Source of the DNA: Roseovarius mucosus DSM 17069
Lineage (GTDB): Bacteria > Pseudomonadota > Alphaproteobacteria > Rhodobacterales > Rhodobacteraceae
Direction of reading: 5' to 3'
Length of the DNA: 64,000 nucleotides
NCBI RefSeq assembly: GCF_000768555.3
Contig: NZ_KN293976.1
Location: forward strand, 186,001-250,000
The notes under the pieces were generated by a model. That model was given only the letters and a program-made list of their open reading frames with translations, had not been told where the DNA came from and ran no database searches. The position numbers and the translations under genes are program-made. Positions 27,031-35,542 of the stretch are shown piece after piece (the stretch's first letter is position 1; every line of letters starts with the position of its first letter).

Positions 27031-28152
27031 ATGGGTTTGCCCGCAATCACGGGAACAGGTGTTTTCACACCGTCCGAGGTGATCACCAATGAGGAACTGG
27101 TCGTAGCCTTTAACGCCTATGCCGAAGCGTTCAACGCGCGACATGCGTCAGAGATTGCAGCCGGAGAGGTGGAAGCCAAAGGCATGTCCTCGCCCGAGTT
27201 CATCGTGAGTGCTTCGGGGATCGAGCGGCGGCATGTCATGGACAAGACCGGCGTACTCAATCCCGAGGTGATGCATCCGCTGTTGCGGCAGCGCCGGGAT
27301 GACGAGCCGGGGATCATGGCGGAAATGGCGATGGATGCCTGCGCGCAAGCGCTTGCTCAGGCCGGGCGAGAGGCGTCAGAGGTCGATCTGATCATCTGCG
27401 CTGCGTCGAACCATGAGCGGCCCTATCCGGCCATTGCCATCGAGATACAGCAGCTTTTGGGCGCGGGGGGCTTTGCCTTTGACATGAATGTCGCCTGTTC
27501 CTCGGCCACGTTCGGGATTCAGGCCGCCGCCGACATGATCCGGGGCGGATCGGCCAAGCGGGCGCTGGTGGTCAGCCCCGAAATCTGTTCCGGGCATCTG
27601 GAATGGCGCGACCGCGATTGTCATTTCATCTTTGGCGATGTCTGCACCGCCATTCTGATCGAGGCGGGGGAAGAGTCCAAGGGGCCGCATTTCGTGATCC
27701 GCTCCACGCGCTGTGCCACGCAGTTTTCCAACAATATCCGAAACAACAACGGGTTTCTGCGGCGCACGCGCCCGGATGGTCTGGTGGACCGGCGCGACAT
27801 GCAATTCGTGCAGGAGGGGCGCAAGGTGTTCAAGGAGGTGTTGCCGATGGTCTCGGCGCATATTCTGGCGCATCTGGAGGCCGAAGGCGTGGTGCCCGAT
27901 GAATTGCGGCGGCTGTGGCTGCATCAGGCCAACAAGGCGATGAACGATTTCATCGGGCGCAAGGTGCTGGGCCGGGTGCCGGAGCCGGAGGAGCAGCCGA
28001 ATATCCTGCAGGATTATGCCAACACATCCTCTGCCGGGTCGATCATCGCCTTTTCCAAGTATTCCGACGACCTTCGGCCCGGCGATCAAGGTTTGATCTG
28101 TTCCTTCGGAGCGGGCTATTCGGTGGGATCGGTTCTGGTGGAGCGCGGGTAA
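27031..28152 (+). CDS. Beta-ketoacyl-ACP synthase III (FabH-like)
   Basis: 373-residue thiolase-superfamily condensing enzyme. The triad is visible: Cys156 in NVACSSATFG, His in LWLHQANKAMN (about 294) and Asn in YANTSSAGS (about 332). It is longer than housekeeping FabH (about 320) because of an insertion near residues 30-60 and 75-95. There is no fatty-acid gene cluster around it, so a specialised role (odd or branched acyl starter, or other acyl condensation) is plausible. TTGAGGAG lies seven bases before the ATG at 27,031, which decides the start over two upstream codons. Confidence 0.9.
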   Translation: MGLPAITGTGVFTPSEVITNEELVVAFNAYAEAFNARHASEIAAGEVEAKGMSSPEFIVSASGIERRHVMDKTGVLNPEVMHPLLRQRRDDEPGIMAEMAMDACAQALAQAGREASEVDLIICAASNHERPYPAIAIEIQQLLGAGGFAFDMNVACSSATFGIQAAADMIRGGSAKRALVVSPEICSGHLEWRDRDCHFIFGDVCTAILIEAGEESKGPHFVIRSTRCATQFSNNIRNNNGFLRRTRPDGLVDRRDMQFVQEGRKVFKEVLPMVSAHILAHLEAEGVVPDELRRLWLHQANKAMNDFIGRKVLGRVPEPEEQPNILQDYANTSSAGSIIAFSKYSDDLRPGDQGLICSFGAGYSVGSVLVERG

Positions 28153-28265
28153 TCCGCGGCCAAGCCCTTGGGACAATTTTTAAAACTGACAAAACATGGC
28201 AAAGCCGCTATGGGACATCCCGGTAAGGGTGGCCTCAGAAATGGCGGCCGATTTGGGGAATGCGT

Positions 28266-28724
28266 ATGTCGACGACGGGAAGTTACCTGAAAAAGCACAC
28301 CGAAGCCTTGGTCAAGGACGTCGGAATCGAGGCGGCCTGCCAATTGACCGGCAAGTTCAAGGCGACGCTGGGGCGCTATTATTCCGACCATGACGAGCAC
28401 GCAGACCGCTTCATGCCGGTGGATACCGTGGCCGCCCTAGAGGCCGCCGCAAGCTATCCGCATGTCACAAGCGCGCTGGCCGAGTTGTGCGGTGTGAGCC
28501 TGAGCCTGATCGCAGAGCGGCGCAATACGCAGGAACGGGCCAATGTGAACAGCGATGTCATCGCGCTGTCACAGCGCTTTGCGATGCTCATGGCCGAGTA
28601 TCAGCAGAGCATCGCAGATGGGCGCATCACCGTGAACGAGGCCAAGCGGCTATTGCGCGAGACCACGCAATTGCAGCAGGTCTTGATCGAGATGAAGCTG
28701 CATCTTGAGGAAGAAGTGACCTGA
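28266..28724 (+). CDS. Hypothetical protein with possible DNA-binding N-domain
   Basis: 152 residues, not recognised by name. SYLKKHTEALVKDVGIEAACQLTGKFKATLGRYYSD looks like a helix-turn-helix with the recognition helix at TGKFKATLGRYY, followed by HADRFMPVDTVAALEAAASYPHVTSALAELCGVSL. The C-terminal half (FAMLMAEYQQSIADGRITVNEAKRLLRET) is helical and may dimerise. This layout recalls small phage-type regulators. GGGGA lies seven bases before the ATG at 28,266. No phage genes are nearby. Confidence 0.72.
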   Translation: MSTTGSYLKKHTEALVKDVGIEAACQLTGKFKATLGRYYSDHDEHADRFMPVDTVAALEAAASYPHVTSALAELCGVSLSLIAERRNTQERANVNSDVIALSQRFAMLMAEYQQSIADGRITVNEAKRLLRETTQLQQVLIEMKLHLEEEVT

Positions 28725-28738
28725 CGCCAGCGGCGCGC

Positions 28739-29314
28739 TCAGGCGAAGGCGATATAGGCCCCGACAAGCGCGGTTGCCCCGCCCATCAGGCGGAGCGGCA
28801 GGGCGCGGGCATTACGGGTTTCACGCGCAGCGGTGAAGGCGATGAGCAATCCCGCCCCATGCAGAAGCGCCGTGGCGATGGCAAAGCCCGCGCCGAATTG
28901 CAGCGCCTGCGCCTGACCCAGTTCTCCGCCATGGGCGTGACCGTGAAAGAGCGCGAAGAGTGCCACAAGGGTCATGGCCAGCCCCGGCGCGGGACGCAGC
29001 GCAAGGGCCACGACAAGACCAAGCGCCATGATCGAGGCGAGAATCATCGGTTCGACCATCGGCAGAGGCAGGCCGATCAGGGCCCCGAGAAACCCGAGGA
29101 TCATCGCCAGAACAAAGGCGCTGGGCACCGTCCAGAGCGCGCGGCCGCCGATCTGCGCCGCCCAGAGGCCGACGGCGATCATCGCAAGCACATGATCGAG
29201 GCCGAAAAGCGGATGCGTCACCCCGGCCAGGAAAGAGCCATATTCGCCCTCGGGCAGATGCGCCGCTGCGGGGCTGGCGGCGAGGATCAGGAGCGGGGCG
29301 AGGAGGCGTTTCAT
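28739..29314 (-). CDS. HupE/UreJ family membrane protein
   Basis: 191 residues with a signal peptide (cleavage after SPAAA) and about six transmembrane helices. The family signature HPLFGLDHVLAMIAVGLWA is present, as are FHGHAHGGE and ALLHGAGLLI. HupE/UreJ proteins are thought to carry nickel, sometimes cobalt. No hydrogenase or urease gene is in the window, so its metal and partner are open. It is convergent with the upstream hypothetical gene. Confidence 0.9.
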   Translation of the reverse strand: MKRLLAPLLILAASPAAAHLPEGEYGSFLAGVTHPLFGLDHVLAMIAVGLWAAQIGGRALWTVPSAFVLAMILGFLGALIGLPLPMVEPMILASIMALGLVVALALRPAPGLAMTLVALFALFHGHAHGGELGQAQALQFGAGFAIATALLHGAGLLIAFTAARETRNARALPLRLMGGATALVGAYIAFA

Positions 29315-29398
29315 TGGGGGGTCCTTATCTGGTCAACCGGCGCCTCGGGGTGAGTCGCGCCTGTGGGGCAGGATGTAGAGGGTTGGAACGGGACGCAA

Positions 29399-29431
29399 CA
29401 AAAAACCCGGCACGCGGGTGCGCGCCGGGTC
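29399..29431 (-). terminator. Rho-independent terminator of tpa
   Basis: Reading leftward, ACCCGGC ... GCCGGGT (7 bp, extended by inner pairing) is followed by TTTTTT. It starts 23 bases after the tpa stop. Confidence 0.88.
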
Positions 29432-29453
29432 AGGTGGGGAAATCGCGACCAGA

Positions 29454-30851
29454 TCAGCCGAAGACGCGGGTCAATGCCGCATCCGTGGCGGAAATCAGGT
29501 GGTTGATGTCGTCCTTGGTCGCAATCAGCGCGGGCGAATAGCACAGCGTGTTGTTGAAGCCGGGGATCGAGCGATTTGTGGCCCCGATGATGACGCCCTG
29601 CGCCATGCAGTCGGCCACAACGGCCTGAACCCGCTTTTCATCCATCGGTTCCTTGGTGGCGCGGTCGGCAACCAGTTCGGCCCCGAGAAACAGACCCTTG
29701 CCGCGCACATCGCCGATGACGGCGTGCTTGTCCTTGAGCGCGCGAAGCTGGTCGAGCATGTAGTCGCCCATCGCCACGGTATTGCCCAGGAGATCCTCTT
29801 CCTCGATGATCGCCATGTTTTCCAGCGCCGCAGCGGGACCGGCGGTGCAGCCGCCAAAGGTCGAGATGTCGCGGAAATAGTTCATCGGATCGGTGGTGTC
29901 GTCCTTGAACATGTCGAACACGCGCTCGTTGGTGACACAGCAGGCGATGGCGGCATAGCCAGAGGCCACGCCCTTGGCCATGGTCACGAAATCGGGCTCG
30001 ACCCCGTAATGCTGATAGCCGAACCAGGTGCCGGTGCGCCCGATGCCGCAGACAACCTCGTCGATATGCAGGAGGATGTCGTATTTGCGGCAAATCTCTT
30101 GCACGCGGGGCCAGTAGCCCTCGGGCGGGGTGATGACGCCACCACCGGCAGTGACGGGTTCAAGGCAGAGCGCGCCGATGGTGTCGGGCCCTTCGGCCAA
30201 GATCACCTCTTCGATGGCATTGGCGGCGGCGATGCCATATTCCTCGCCCTCGAGATCCCATTGCGCGCGGTATTCAAGGCAATGCGGCACACGCACGAAA
30301 CCGGGGGTATAGGGACCATATTGCGCGTTGCGCTGATCCTGCCCACCCGCAGAGAGACAGGCAATCGTGGTGCCGTGGTAATCGCGGTCGCGGTAGAGGA
30401 TTTTATGCTTTTTGCCGCCATAACGCTTGTGCGCGATCTGGCGGACCATTTTAAAGGCCTTCTCATTCGCCTCGGAACCGGAGTTGGTGTAGTAGACCCG
30501 GCTCATTCCCGGCATTTTCGAGATCAGCTTTTCAGAGAAAAGCGCGCCGGGGATCGAGCCCGCGGAGCCTGCGAAATAGGGCAGTTTGATGAGCTGGTCG
30601 CGCACCGCGTTGGCGATGCGTTCGCGGCCATAGCCCACGTTGACGGTCCAGACGCCGCCGGAGACACCGTCGAGATGTTCCTTGCCCTTTTGGTCCCAGA
30701 CACGCATGCCACGCCCCTCGACGATGATGCGGGGATCGGCCTTGGGGTCGGTGCCGCTCCAGGGCGCGTGTTGAATCAGGTGATGCCAGACATGCGCGCG
30801 GTCGGCCTCGACCACATGGGAGATGTCGTTGTCGCGAAGTTTGCCGTCCAT
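29454..30851 (-). CDS. tpa: Taurine:pyruvate aminotransferase
   Basis: 465-residue class-III PLP aminotransferase. It converts taurine plus pyruvate to sulfoacetaldehyde plus alanine, the first step of taurine dissimilation; Xsc, needed next, is not in the window. PLP contacts are LLHIDEVVCGIGRTG (Asp) and VTMAKGVASGY (Lys), with YYTNSGSEANEKAFKM binding phosphate. GGAG precedes the ATG. It is divergent from tauABC, which supports the taurine assignment over other omega-amino acids. Two direct repeats matching the TauR motif lie in its promoter. Confidence 0.9.
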   Translation of the reverse strand: MDGKLRDNDISHVVEADRAHVWHHLIQHAPWSGTDPKADPRIIVEGRGMRVWDQKGKEHLDGVSGGVWTVNVGYGRERIANAVRDQLIKLPYFAGSAGSIPGALFSEKLISKMPGMSRVYYTNSGSEANEKAFKMVRQIAHKRYGGKKHKILYRDRDYHGTTIACLSAGGQDQRNAQYGPYTPGFVRVPHCLEYRAQWDLEGEEYGIAAANAIEEVILAEGPDTIGALCLEPVTAGGGVITPPEGYWPRVQEICRKYDILLHIDEVVCGIGRTGTWFGYQHYGVEPDFVTMAKGVASGYAAIACCVTNERVFDMFKDDTTDPMNYFRDISTFGGCTAGPAAALENMAIIEEEDLLGNTVAMGDYMLDQLRALKDKHAVIGDVRGKGLFLGAELVADRATKEPMDEKRVQAVVADCMAQGVIIGATNRSIPGFNNTLCYSPALIATKDDINHLISATDAALTRVFG

Positions 30852-30952
30852 GGCGATGCTCCATCAGGTTGAGGCCCGGCGCGGGGCGCGGGCCGTCTAT
30901 GTATATCACGGGTTGTCCTGCCCGCATATCAGCCGAGAATCCGGGCAGATCG

Positions 30953-30985
30953 TTAGGGCCAGAGCATAGCATTAAATAGGTCCAG
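30953..30985 (-). promoter_or_regulatory. Candidate TauR operator (two direct repeats) in tpa promoter
   Basis: On the minus strand CTGGACCTAT (30,985 to 30,976) and CTGGCCCTAA (30,962 to 30,953) stand 23 bp apart. Each matches nine of ten positions of CTGGACYTAA, the direct-repeat motif I recall for TauR of Rhodobacter capsulatus. About 100-135 bp upstream of the tpa start. Confidence 0.65.
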
Positions 30986-31067
30986 AATAGCCCGCCGCTG
31001 TGCGAGTTTGCGAGTAACTCTCTGGTCTATTTCAGTTTTTCATCAACAGGGACGAGCGCCGCTTCTG

Positions 31068-31107
31068 TTTCAGGCTATCCGAAAACCTCTTTTCGGAAAT
31101 ACTGAAA
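31068..31107. promoter_or_regulatory. Long inverted repeat in the tpa-tauA gap
   Basis: Arms TTTCAG-N5-CCGAAAA and TTTTCGG-N5-CTGAAA, each 18 bases with 15 matches, around CCTC. A TATAAT box follows at 31,123-31,128. It may be an operator for tauA or a hairpin in a tauA leader. Confidence 0.45.
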
Positions 31108-31122
31108 TGATCTTAGCTCTGT

Positions 31123-31128
31123 TATAAT
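31123..31128 (+). promoter_or_regulatory. Candidate -10 box for tauABC
   Basis: Perfect TATAAT 151 bases before the tauA start. The sequence 17 bp upstream is a poor -35 box, which fits a promoter that needs an activator. Confidence 0.35.
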
Positions 31129-31278
31129 TGCGTTGATCGGGGCCTGTGGATCGGGTTCACTCTGGGCTGTCGCCTGTTCCGGGGTGCGTGTGATCCAATC
31201 GGCCCGGACGCAGGAGAAACCCGCCGAAACGTGCGGGGTGAAACAGAAAAACGACTGTAACCAACGGGAGAAGACAAG

Positions 31279-32277
31279 ATGAGCATGAAAAGCAAACTGA
31301 TGTCGGCGGTGGCTGGCGCGGCGTTCTTGGCCGGAGCCGGGGCGGCAAGCGCAGAAGAGATCACCGTGGCCTATTTCCTCGAATGGCCGATGCCGTTCCA
31401 GTATGCCAAGGAAATGGGCACTTATGACAAGGAAATGGGCGTCAAGGTCAACTGGCGTGCGTTTGACACCGGCACCGCGATGAGTGCTGCGATGGCATCG
31501 GGCGATGTGCATCTGTCGGTCAGCCAGGGTGTTCCGCCCTTCGTGGTGGCCACCAGCGCCGGGCAGGATTTGCAGACCCTCGACGTGGCCGTGAGCTATG
31601 CCGACAACGACAACTGTGTCGTCGCCTCGGCGCTGGAAATCGACAAGACCAACGCCGCCGAACTGGCCGGCAAGAAGGTTGCCGTGCCGCTGGGCACCGC
31701 CGCGCATTACGGGTTCCTCAAGCAGATGAACCATTTCGGCGTGGATATTTCCACCATGGACGTGGTCAACATGGCCCCGCCAGAGGGGGCTGCCGCCATC
31801 GCGCAGGGCGCTGTTGACATGTTCTGCGGCTGGGGCGGATCGCTGCGCCGGGCCAAGGAGCATGGCAACGTGCTGTTGACCGGTGCCGAAAAGGAAGAGC
31901 TGGGGATTCTGGTGTTTGACGTGACATCCGGCCCGGCGGCCTTTGTCGCGGAAAATCCCGATCTGGTCGCCAAGTTCCTGAAAGTGACCGCAGATGCCAA
32001 TGCGATGTGGGCCGATCCGGCCAATCGCGACACGATGCTGCCGGTCATCGCCAAGGATAGCGGCATGGATGTCGAGGCCACGGCAGCAACGATCGACACC
32101 TTCGTATTTCCCACTGTCGAAGAGCAGTTGACCGCCAAATGGCTGGGCGGCGGCGCGCAGGAATTCATGAAGGGCGTGGCCGAGGTCTTTGTCGAGGCAG
32201 GCAGCATCGATTCGGCGCTGGCCACCTATGAGAACAACGTCAACACCGGACCGCTGGCCGCCGCCAACGGCATGTAA
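31279..32277 (+). CDS. tauA: Taurine ABC transporter, substrate-binding protein
   Basis: 332-residue periplasmic binding protein. Signal peptide MSMKSKLMSAVAGAAFLAGAG ends at ASA before EEITVAYFLEWP. The NMT1/TauA-type body has FDTGTAMSAAMASGDVHLSVSQGVPPFVVATSAG, LAGKKVAVPLGTAAHYGFLKQ and GAVDMFCGWGGSLRRA. GGGAG lies ten bases upstream. Heads tauABC, and a hairpin separates it from tauB. Context with tpa supports taurine; other sulfonates remain possible. Confidence 0.92.
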   Translation: MSMKSKLMSAVAGAAFLAGAGAASAEEITVAYFLEWPMPFQYAKEMGTYDKEMGVKVNWRAFDTGTAMSAAMASGDVHLSVSQGVPPFVVATSAGQDLQTLDVAVSYADNDNCVVASALEIDKTNAAELAGKKVAVPLGTAAHYGFLKQMNHFGVDISTMDVVNMAPPEGAAAIAQGAVDMFCGWGGSLRRAKEHGNVLLTGAEKEELGILVFDVTSGPAAFVAENPDLVAKFLKVTADANAMWADPANRDTMLPVIAKDSGMDVEATAATIDTFVFPTVEEQLTAKWLGGGAQEFMKGVAEVFVEAGSIDSALATYENNVNTGPLAAANGM

Positions 32278-32298
32278 GCCCGGCTGACGGACTGAAAC

Positions 32299-32329
32299 GA
32301 GGCCCGCCCCGCATGAACGGGCGGGCCTC
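32299..32329 (+). terminator. Attenuating or stabilising hairpin between tauA and tauB
   Basis: 11-bp stem GAGGCCCGCCC / GGGCGGGCCTC with a nine-base loop, 21 bases after tauA, with no T-tract. Such a structure would keep tauA mRNA more abundant than tauBC. Confidence 0.7.
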
Positions 32330-32364
32330 TGCCCAACAATCCCAGAGAAAAACAGGGGGTGGGG

Positions 32365-33174
32365 ATGTCGACACTTTCGATTGATAACATCTCGATGCGG
32401 TTCGATCTGCCGAATGGCAGCCATGTGCAGGCGCTCAAGAATGTTTCGCTTGAGATCAAGACCGGCGAGTTGATGAGCGTGCTGGGGCCGTCAGGCTGTG
32501 GCAAGACCACGCTTCTGAACATCCTTGCCGGGTTTCTGGCCCCGACCGAGGGGCAGATCACGCTGAACGGGCATCGGGTGACGGGCCCAGATGCCGAGCG
32601 CGGCATGGTGTTTCAGCAAGGCGCGCTGTTTGAATGGATGAGCGTGCGCGACAACGTAAGCTTCGGCCCCCGCATGGCAGGCAAGCGGGAAAAGGAATGG
32701 GCGGGCACGGTCGATCATTTGCTTGAGGTCGTTGGCCTGCGCGATTTCAAGGAAAAGGCGGTTTATGAGTTGTCGGGGGGCATGCAGCAGCGCGTGGCGC
32801 TGGCGCGGTGCCTTGCGAATGATCCCGATGTGATCCTGATGGACGAGCCCTTGGGCGCGCTCGATGCGCTGACGCGCGAAAAGATGCAAGGTTTGGTGCT
32901 GAAGCTCTGGAAAGAGACCGGCAAGACCATCATTCTGATCACCCATTCGGTCGAAGAGGCGCTGCTCTTGGGCGAGCGGCTCTTGGTGATGGCCCCGCGA
33001 CCGGGGCGGGTGCACAAGGAATACCGCCTGCCCTTTGCAGAATTGGGGGCGGGCCGTGATCTGCGCGAGGTCAAGAAAGTGCCTGATTTCGCCGCCAAGC
33101 GAGAGGAAATCCTGACGATGATCTGGGACATGGAAGAAGAGATCATGGGCCGGGCAGAGGAGGCGGGCGCATGA
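32365..33174 (+). CDS. tauB: Taurine ABC transporter, ATP-binding protein
   Basis: 269-residue ATPase. Walker A GPSGCGKTT (41-49), Q-loop MVFQQGALFEW, signature LSGGMQQRVALARCL, Walker B VILMDEPLGALD and switch His in ILITHSVEEA are all intact. Belongs to the nitrate/sulfonate/taurine group. ATG at 32,365 is preferred to a GTG six bases earlier because GGGGGTGGGG sits just upstream. Overlaps tauC by four bases. Confidence 0.93.
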   Translation: MSTLSIDNISMRFDLPNGSHVQALKNVSLEIKTGELMSVLGPSGCGKTTLLNILAGFLAPTEGQITLNGHRVTGPDAERGMVFQQGALFEWMSVRDNVSFGPRMAGKREKEWAGTVDHLLEVVGLRDFKEKAVYELSGGMQQRVALARCLANDPDVILMDEPLGALDALTREKMQGLVLKLWKETGKTIILITHSVEEALLLGERLLVMAPRPGRVHKEYRLPFAELGAGRDLREVKKVPDFAAKREEILTMIWDMEEEIMGRAEEAGA

Positions 33175-34436
33175 TCATTCTGATCATTTACGTGGCGATT
33201 TTTGCGGCGTCGTTTTTCGTCGTGCGCCTTGGCGTGCGCAAATTCCGGCAGATGAACGATTTCACCTCGCTCAAGACGGTGACCTTCGGGGATGAGAGCG
33301 CGGTGCGCCCGGATCGCTGGGCGAGCGTGATTTCGGTGGTCACGATCTTTTTGATCTGGGGGGCCTTTACCGGCAGCAAATGGGTGCCCATCCATGCGCC
33401 GGGGCCATTCATCGGCGATACCGAATTCACCTATACGCTGGAGGGCCCGGACGGCACGCGCGACGATGCGACAGTGACAGTGCGGGTCTTTACCGTCGGC
33501 GAGACGGTTGAAGAGCCGGTGATCGAGCCGGGTGAGGGGATTGCCAAGAATGACGTGCTGACGGTGGGCGCGTGGCGGTCGCAGCTCTTGCTCATGGACA
33601 AGAATGACGAGGTGACGCGCGATCAGGGGGCCAAGGTGATCGCGATTGACGGCAAGCCAGTGAGCGCAGGGCAGACCGTTGCGGTGGCCGATGGCACCGT
33701 GGCCGTGACCGCCAAGGGATCGCTGAATTTCGCCCCCGCCAAGGGGATGCAGATGGAGCCCATATGGCTGCCGGCGCCCGAGGCGGTGGTGTCGCGTCTT
33801 ATCGAAGTGTCGAAGCAGGGCTATCAGAACTTCACCCTTTTGGAGCATCTCTATTGGTCGCTGTTCCGGGTGATCGTGGGTTTTGCCCTGGGCGCGCTGG
33901 TGGGGATACCGCTGGGCTATGCCATGGGGTTGAGTGACTGGTTCCGCGGGTGGTTCGATCCGATCGTCGAATTCATGCGCCCGGTGCCGCCTCTGGCGCT
34001 GATTCCGCTGGTGATTATCTGGGCCGGGATCGGCGAGAGCGGCAAGATCATCCTGCTCTTTCTGGCCGCGCTCTGGATCATGACGATTTCGGCGCGGGCG
34101 GGTGTATCCGGCGTGGCGATTTCCAAGGTCCATGCCGCCTATTCGCTGGGCGCAAGCAAATGGCAACTCATGCGGCATGTGATCGTGCCCAACTCGCTGC
34201 CCGAGATTTTCACCGGCGCGCGCGTCGCGATGGGGGTCTGTTGGGGCACGGTGGTGGCCGCCGAACTGGTGGCGGCGGAAAAGGGCGCAGGCATGATGAT
34301 CATGGTCGCCAGCCGCTTTCAGCTGACCGATATTGTGCTGATGGGGATCATCCTGATCGGGATCATCGGCTATGGCATCGACATCCTGATGCGCAAGGCC
34401 GAGAACTGGCTGGTGCCGTGGAAGGGCCGGGTTTGA
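33171..34436 (+). CDS. tauC: Taurine ABC transporter permease with large N-terminal extension
   Basis: 421 residues, about 150 longer than E. coli TauC. Two N-terminal helices (IILIIYVAIFAASFFVVRLGV; WASVISVVTIFLIWGAFTG) flank a cytoplasmic loop. A soluble, probably periplasmic, beta-rich segment (about 65-210; FTYTLEGPDGTRDDATVTVRV) comes next. The permease core then follows: five to six helices with the EAA loop AYSLGASKWQLMRHVIVPNSLPEIFTG. Coupled to tauB (ATGA). The extra domain could contact TauA. Confidence 0.9.
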   Translation: MIILIIYVAIFAASFFVVRLGVRKFRQMNDFTSLKTVTFGDESAVRPDRWASVISVVTIFLIWGAFTGSKWVPIHAPGPFIGDTEFTYTLEGPDGTRDDATVTVRVFTVGETVEEPVIEPGEGIAKNDVLTVGAWRSQLLLMDKNDEVTRDQGAKVIAIDGKPVSAGQTVAVADGTVAVTAKGSLNFAPAKGMQMEPIWLPAPEAVVSRLIEVSKQGYQNFTLLEHLYWSLFRVIVGFALGALVGIPLGYAMGLSDWFRGWFDPIVEFMRPVPPLALIPLVIIWAGIGESGKIILLFLAALWIMTISARAGVSGVAISKVHAAYSLGASKWQLMRHVIVPNSLPEIFTGARVAMGVCWGTVVAAELVAAEKGAGMMIMVASRFQLTDIVLMGIILIGIIGYGIDILMRKAENWLVPWKGRV

Positions 34437-34446
34437 GATAAGGTGC

Positions 34447-34477
34447 GGGCAGGGCTAACCCCCTGCCCTTTCCTTTT
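34447..34477. terminator. Terminator after tauC
   Basis: 8-bp stem GGGCAGGG / CCCTGCCC followed by TTTCCTTTT, between tauC and the convergent DUF1989 gene. Confidence 0.82.
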
Positions 34478-35321
34478 ACCGCCCGTGGCTGCCGTCATAG
34501 CCATTGCGCGCGGGGCTCTGCCAACCGGAGAGCGCGCCGGGTGCGGGGGCGAACACCTCGACCAGCATCGGGTAACAGGCCGCCGTGTCGCTGGTATGCT
34601 CGGACGAGCAATCACCACCGGGACAGGCGCTGAGACATCCCAGAATGTCGATCTCGGCAAAGAACTCCAGATAGTCGCCGGGGCGCACGGGGCTGGCCTT
34701 CATGAAATATTGCCCCGTGTCGCGGGTGAATCCGGTGCACATGAAGACGTTGAGCACGTCGTGGACATGCGGTTCCGCCTCGGCCAAGGACACGCCCAAT
34801 TCATCCGCCAGGGCGCGGGTCAGGTTGGAATGGCAGCAGTGGTGATACTGCACCCCCGACAGGAGGTTACCGGTATAGGGATCGCAGCGGGTGCCGATCA
34901 CGTCATGCACCGAGCCGCCAAACTCGTCGATGCCATACCAGCCCAGACTATCCCCGGTGATCGTGGCCATCGGGCGCAGGTGCGGAAAGGACGACCAGAG
35001 CCGTTCACCGGCGGTCACATGGGTGCCGTGGAGCGCGCGGGTCTTGCCGGAATAGAACCGCTCTGTGAGGTCATGCGCGTTCCAGAGGTTGAGGTCGCCC
35101 ACTTGCGGGCCATCCACGCTGGTGATGCGAAAGAACTGCCCCGCCTCGGCGCGAAAGCAGGCCGCCTCGCGCGGAGGGACCAGCACCTCTGACACCTTAG
35201 TCCCCCCGGCGCGGGCGGCGGCGTAGAGCGCCAGATCGGGCACGGGCAACGTGTCATTGGGATAGCAGATCACGGGCGGCACGGCGCGGCGGGCGGCGGC
35301 ATCGGCGGGGCTATGGCTCAT
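34476..35321 (-). CDS. DUF1989 (urea-carboxylase-associated) family protein
   Basis: 281 residues. Family hallmarks are GQFFRITSVDGPQVGDLNLWNAHD, TGDSLGWYGIDEFG, HHCCHSNLTRAL, VHDVLNVFMCTGFT and the late LGCLSACPGGDC cysteines. Relatives include subunits of carboxyguanidine deiminase that work with urea/guanidine carboxylase and aminomethyltransferase-like proteins. No carboxylase or deiminase partner is in the window, so the role is open. One base separates it from the small membrane-protein gene upstream. Confidence 0.88.
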   Translation of the reverse strand: MSHSPADAAARRAVPPVICYPNDTLPVPDLALYAAARAGGTKVSEVLVPPREAACFRAEAGQFFRITSVDGPQVGDLNLWNAHDLTERFYSGKTRALHGTHVTAGERLWSSFPHLRPMATITGDSLGWYGIDEFGGSVHDVIGTRCDPYTGNLLSGVQYHHCCHSNLTRALADELGVSLAEAEPHVHDVLNVFMCTGFTRDTGQYFMKASPVRPGDYLEFFAEIDILGCLSACPGGDCSSEHTSDTAACYPMLVEVFAPAPGALSGWQSPARNGYDGSHGR

Positions 35322-35322
35322 C

Positions 35323-35538
35323 TCAGTCCTCTGGAACGTCGCGGGGATTTACCGCGCAATCCAAAGGCGGTTTGCCGGTGGATGTAAAGACCTGCGCACC
35401 GCAGGCCATGCAGCGGTAATAGGATTGCCCGTCGCGGTCCTGCCGCCGGTCCGCGCGCCAGCGGCACGACCGCGTGCGCCGGTTGGACAGGATCAGCACC
35501 AGCACGAAGGCGATGATCAGCCCTGCGACAACCAGCAT
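35323..35538 (-). CDS. Small membrane protein with cysteine-rich tail (71 aa)
   Basis: Begins MLVVAGLIIAFVLVLILSN, a single transmembrane helix, followed by a basic and cysteine-containing tail (four Cys: SCRW, CMAC and DCAV). The Cys spacing could form a zinc ribbon in the cytoplasm. The start at 35,538 has AGGGA upstream and lies four bases after the tag stop; the longer frame overlaps tag. Not recognised. It is tightly arranged with tag and DUF1989. Confidence 0.8.
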   Translation of the reverse strand: MLVVAGLIIAFVLVLILSNRRTRSCRWRADRRQDRDGQSYYRCMACGAQVFTSTGKPPLDCAVNPRDVPED

Positions 35539-35542
35539 CCGG

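Noticed and set aside
26795..27046. Minus-strand small frames before the FabH-like gene
   Set aside because: No ribosome-binding site; sequence is better explained as promoter with repeats.
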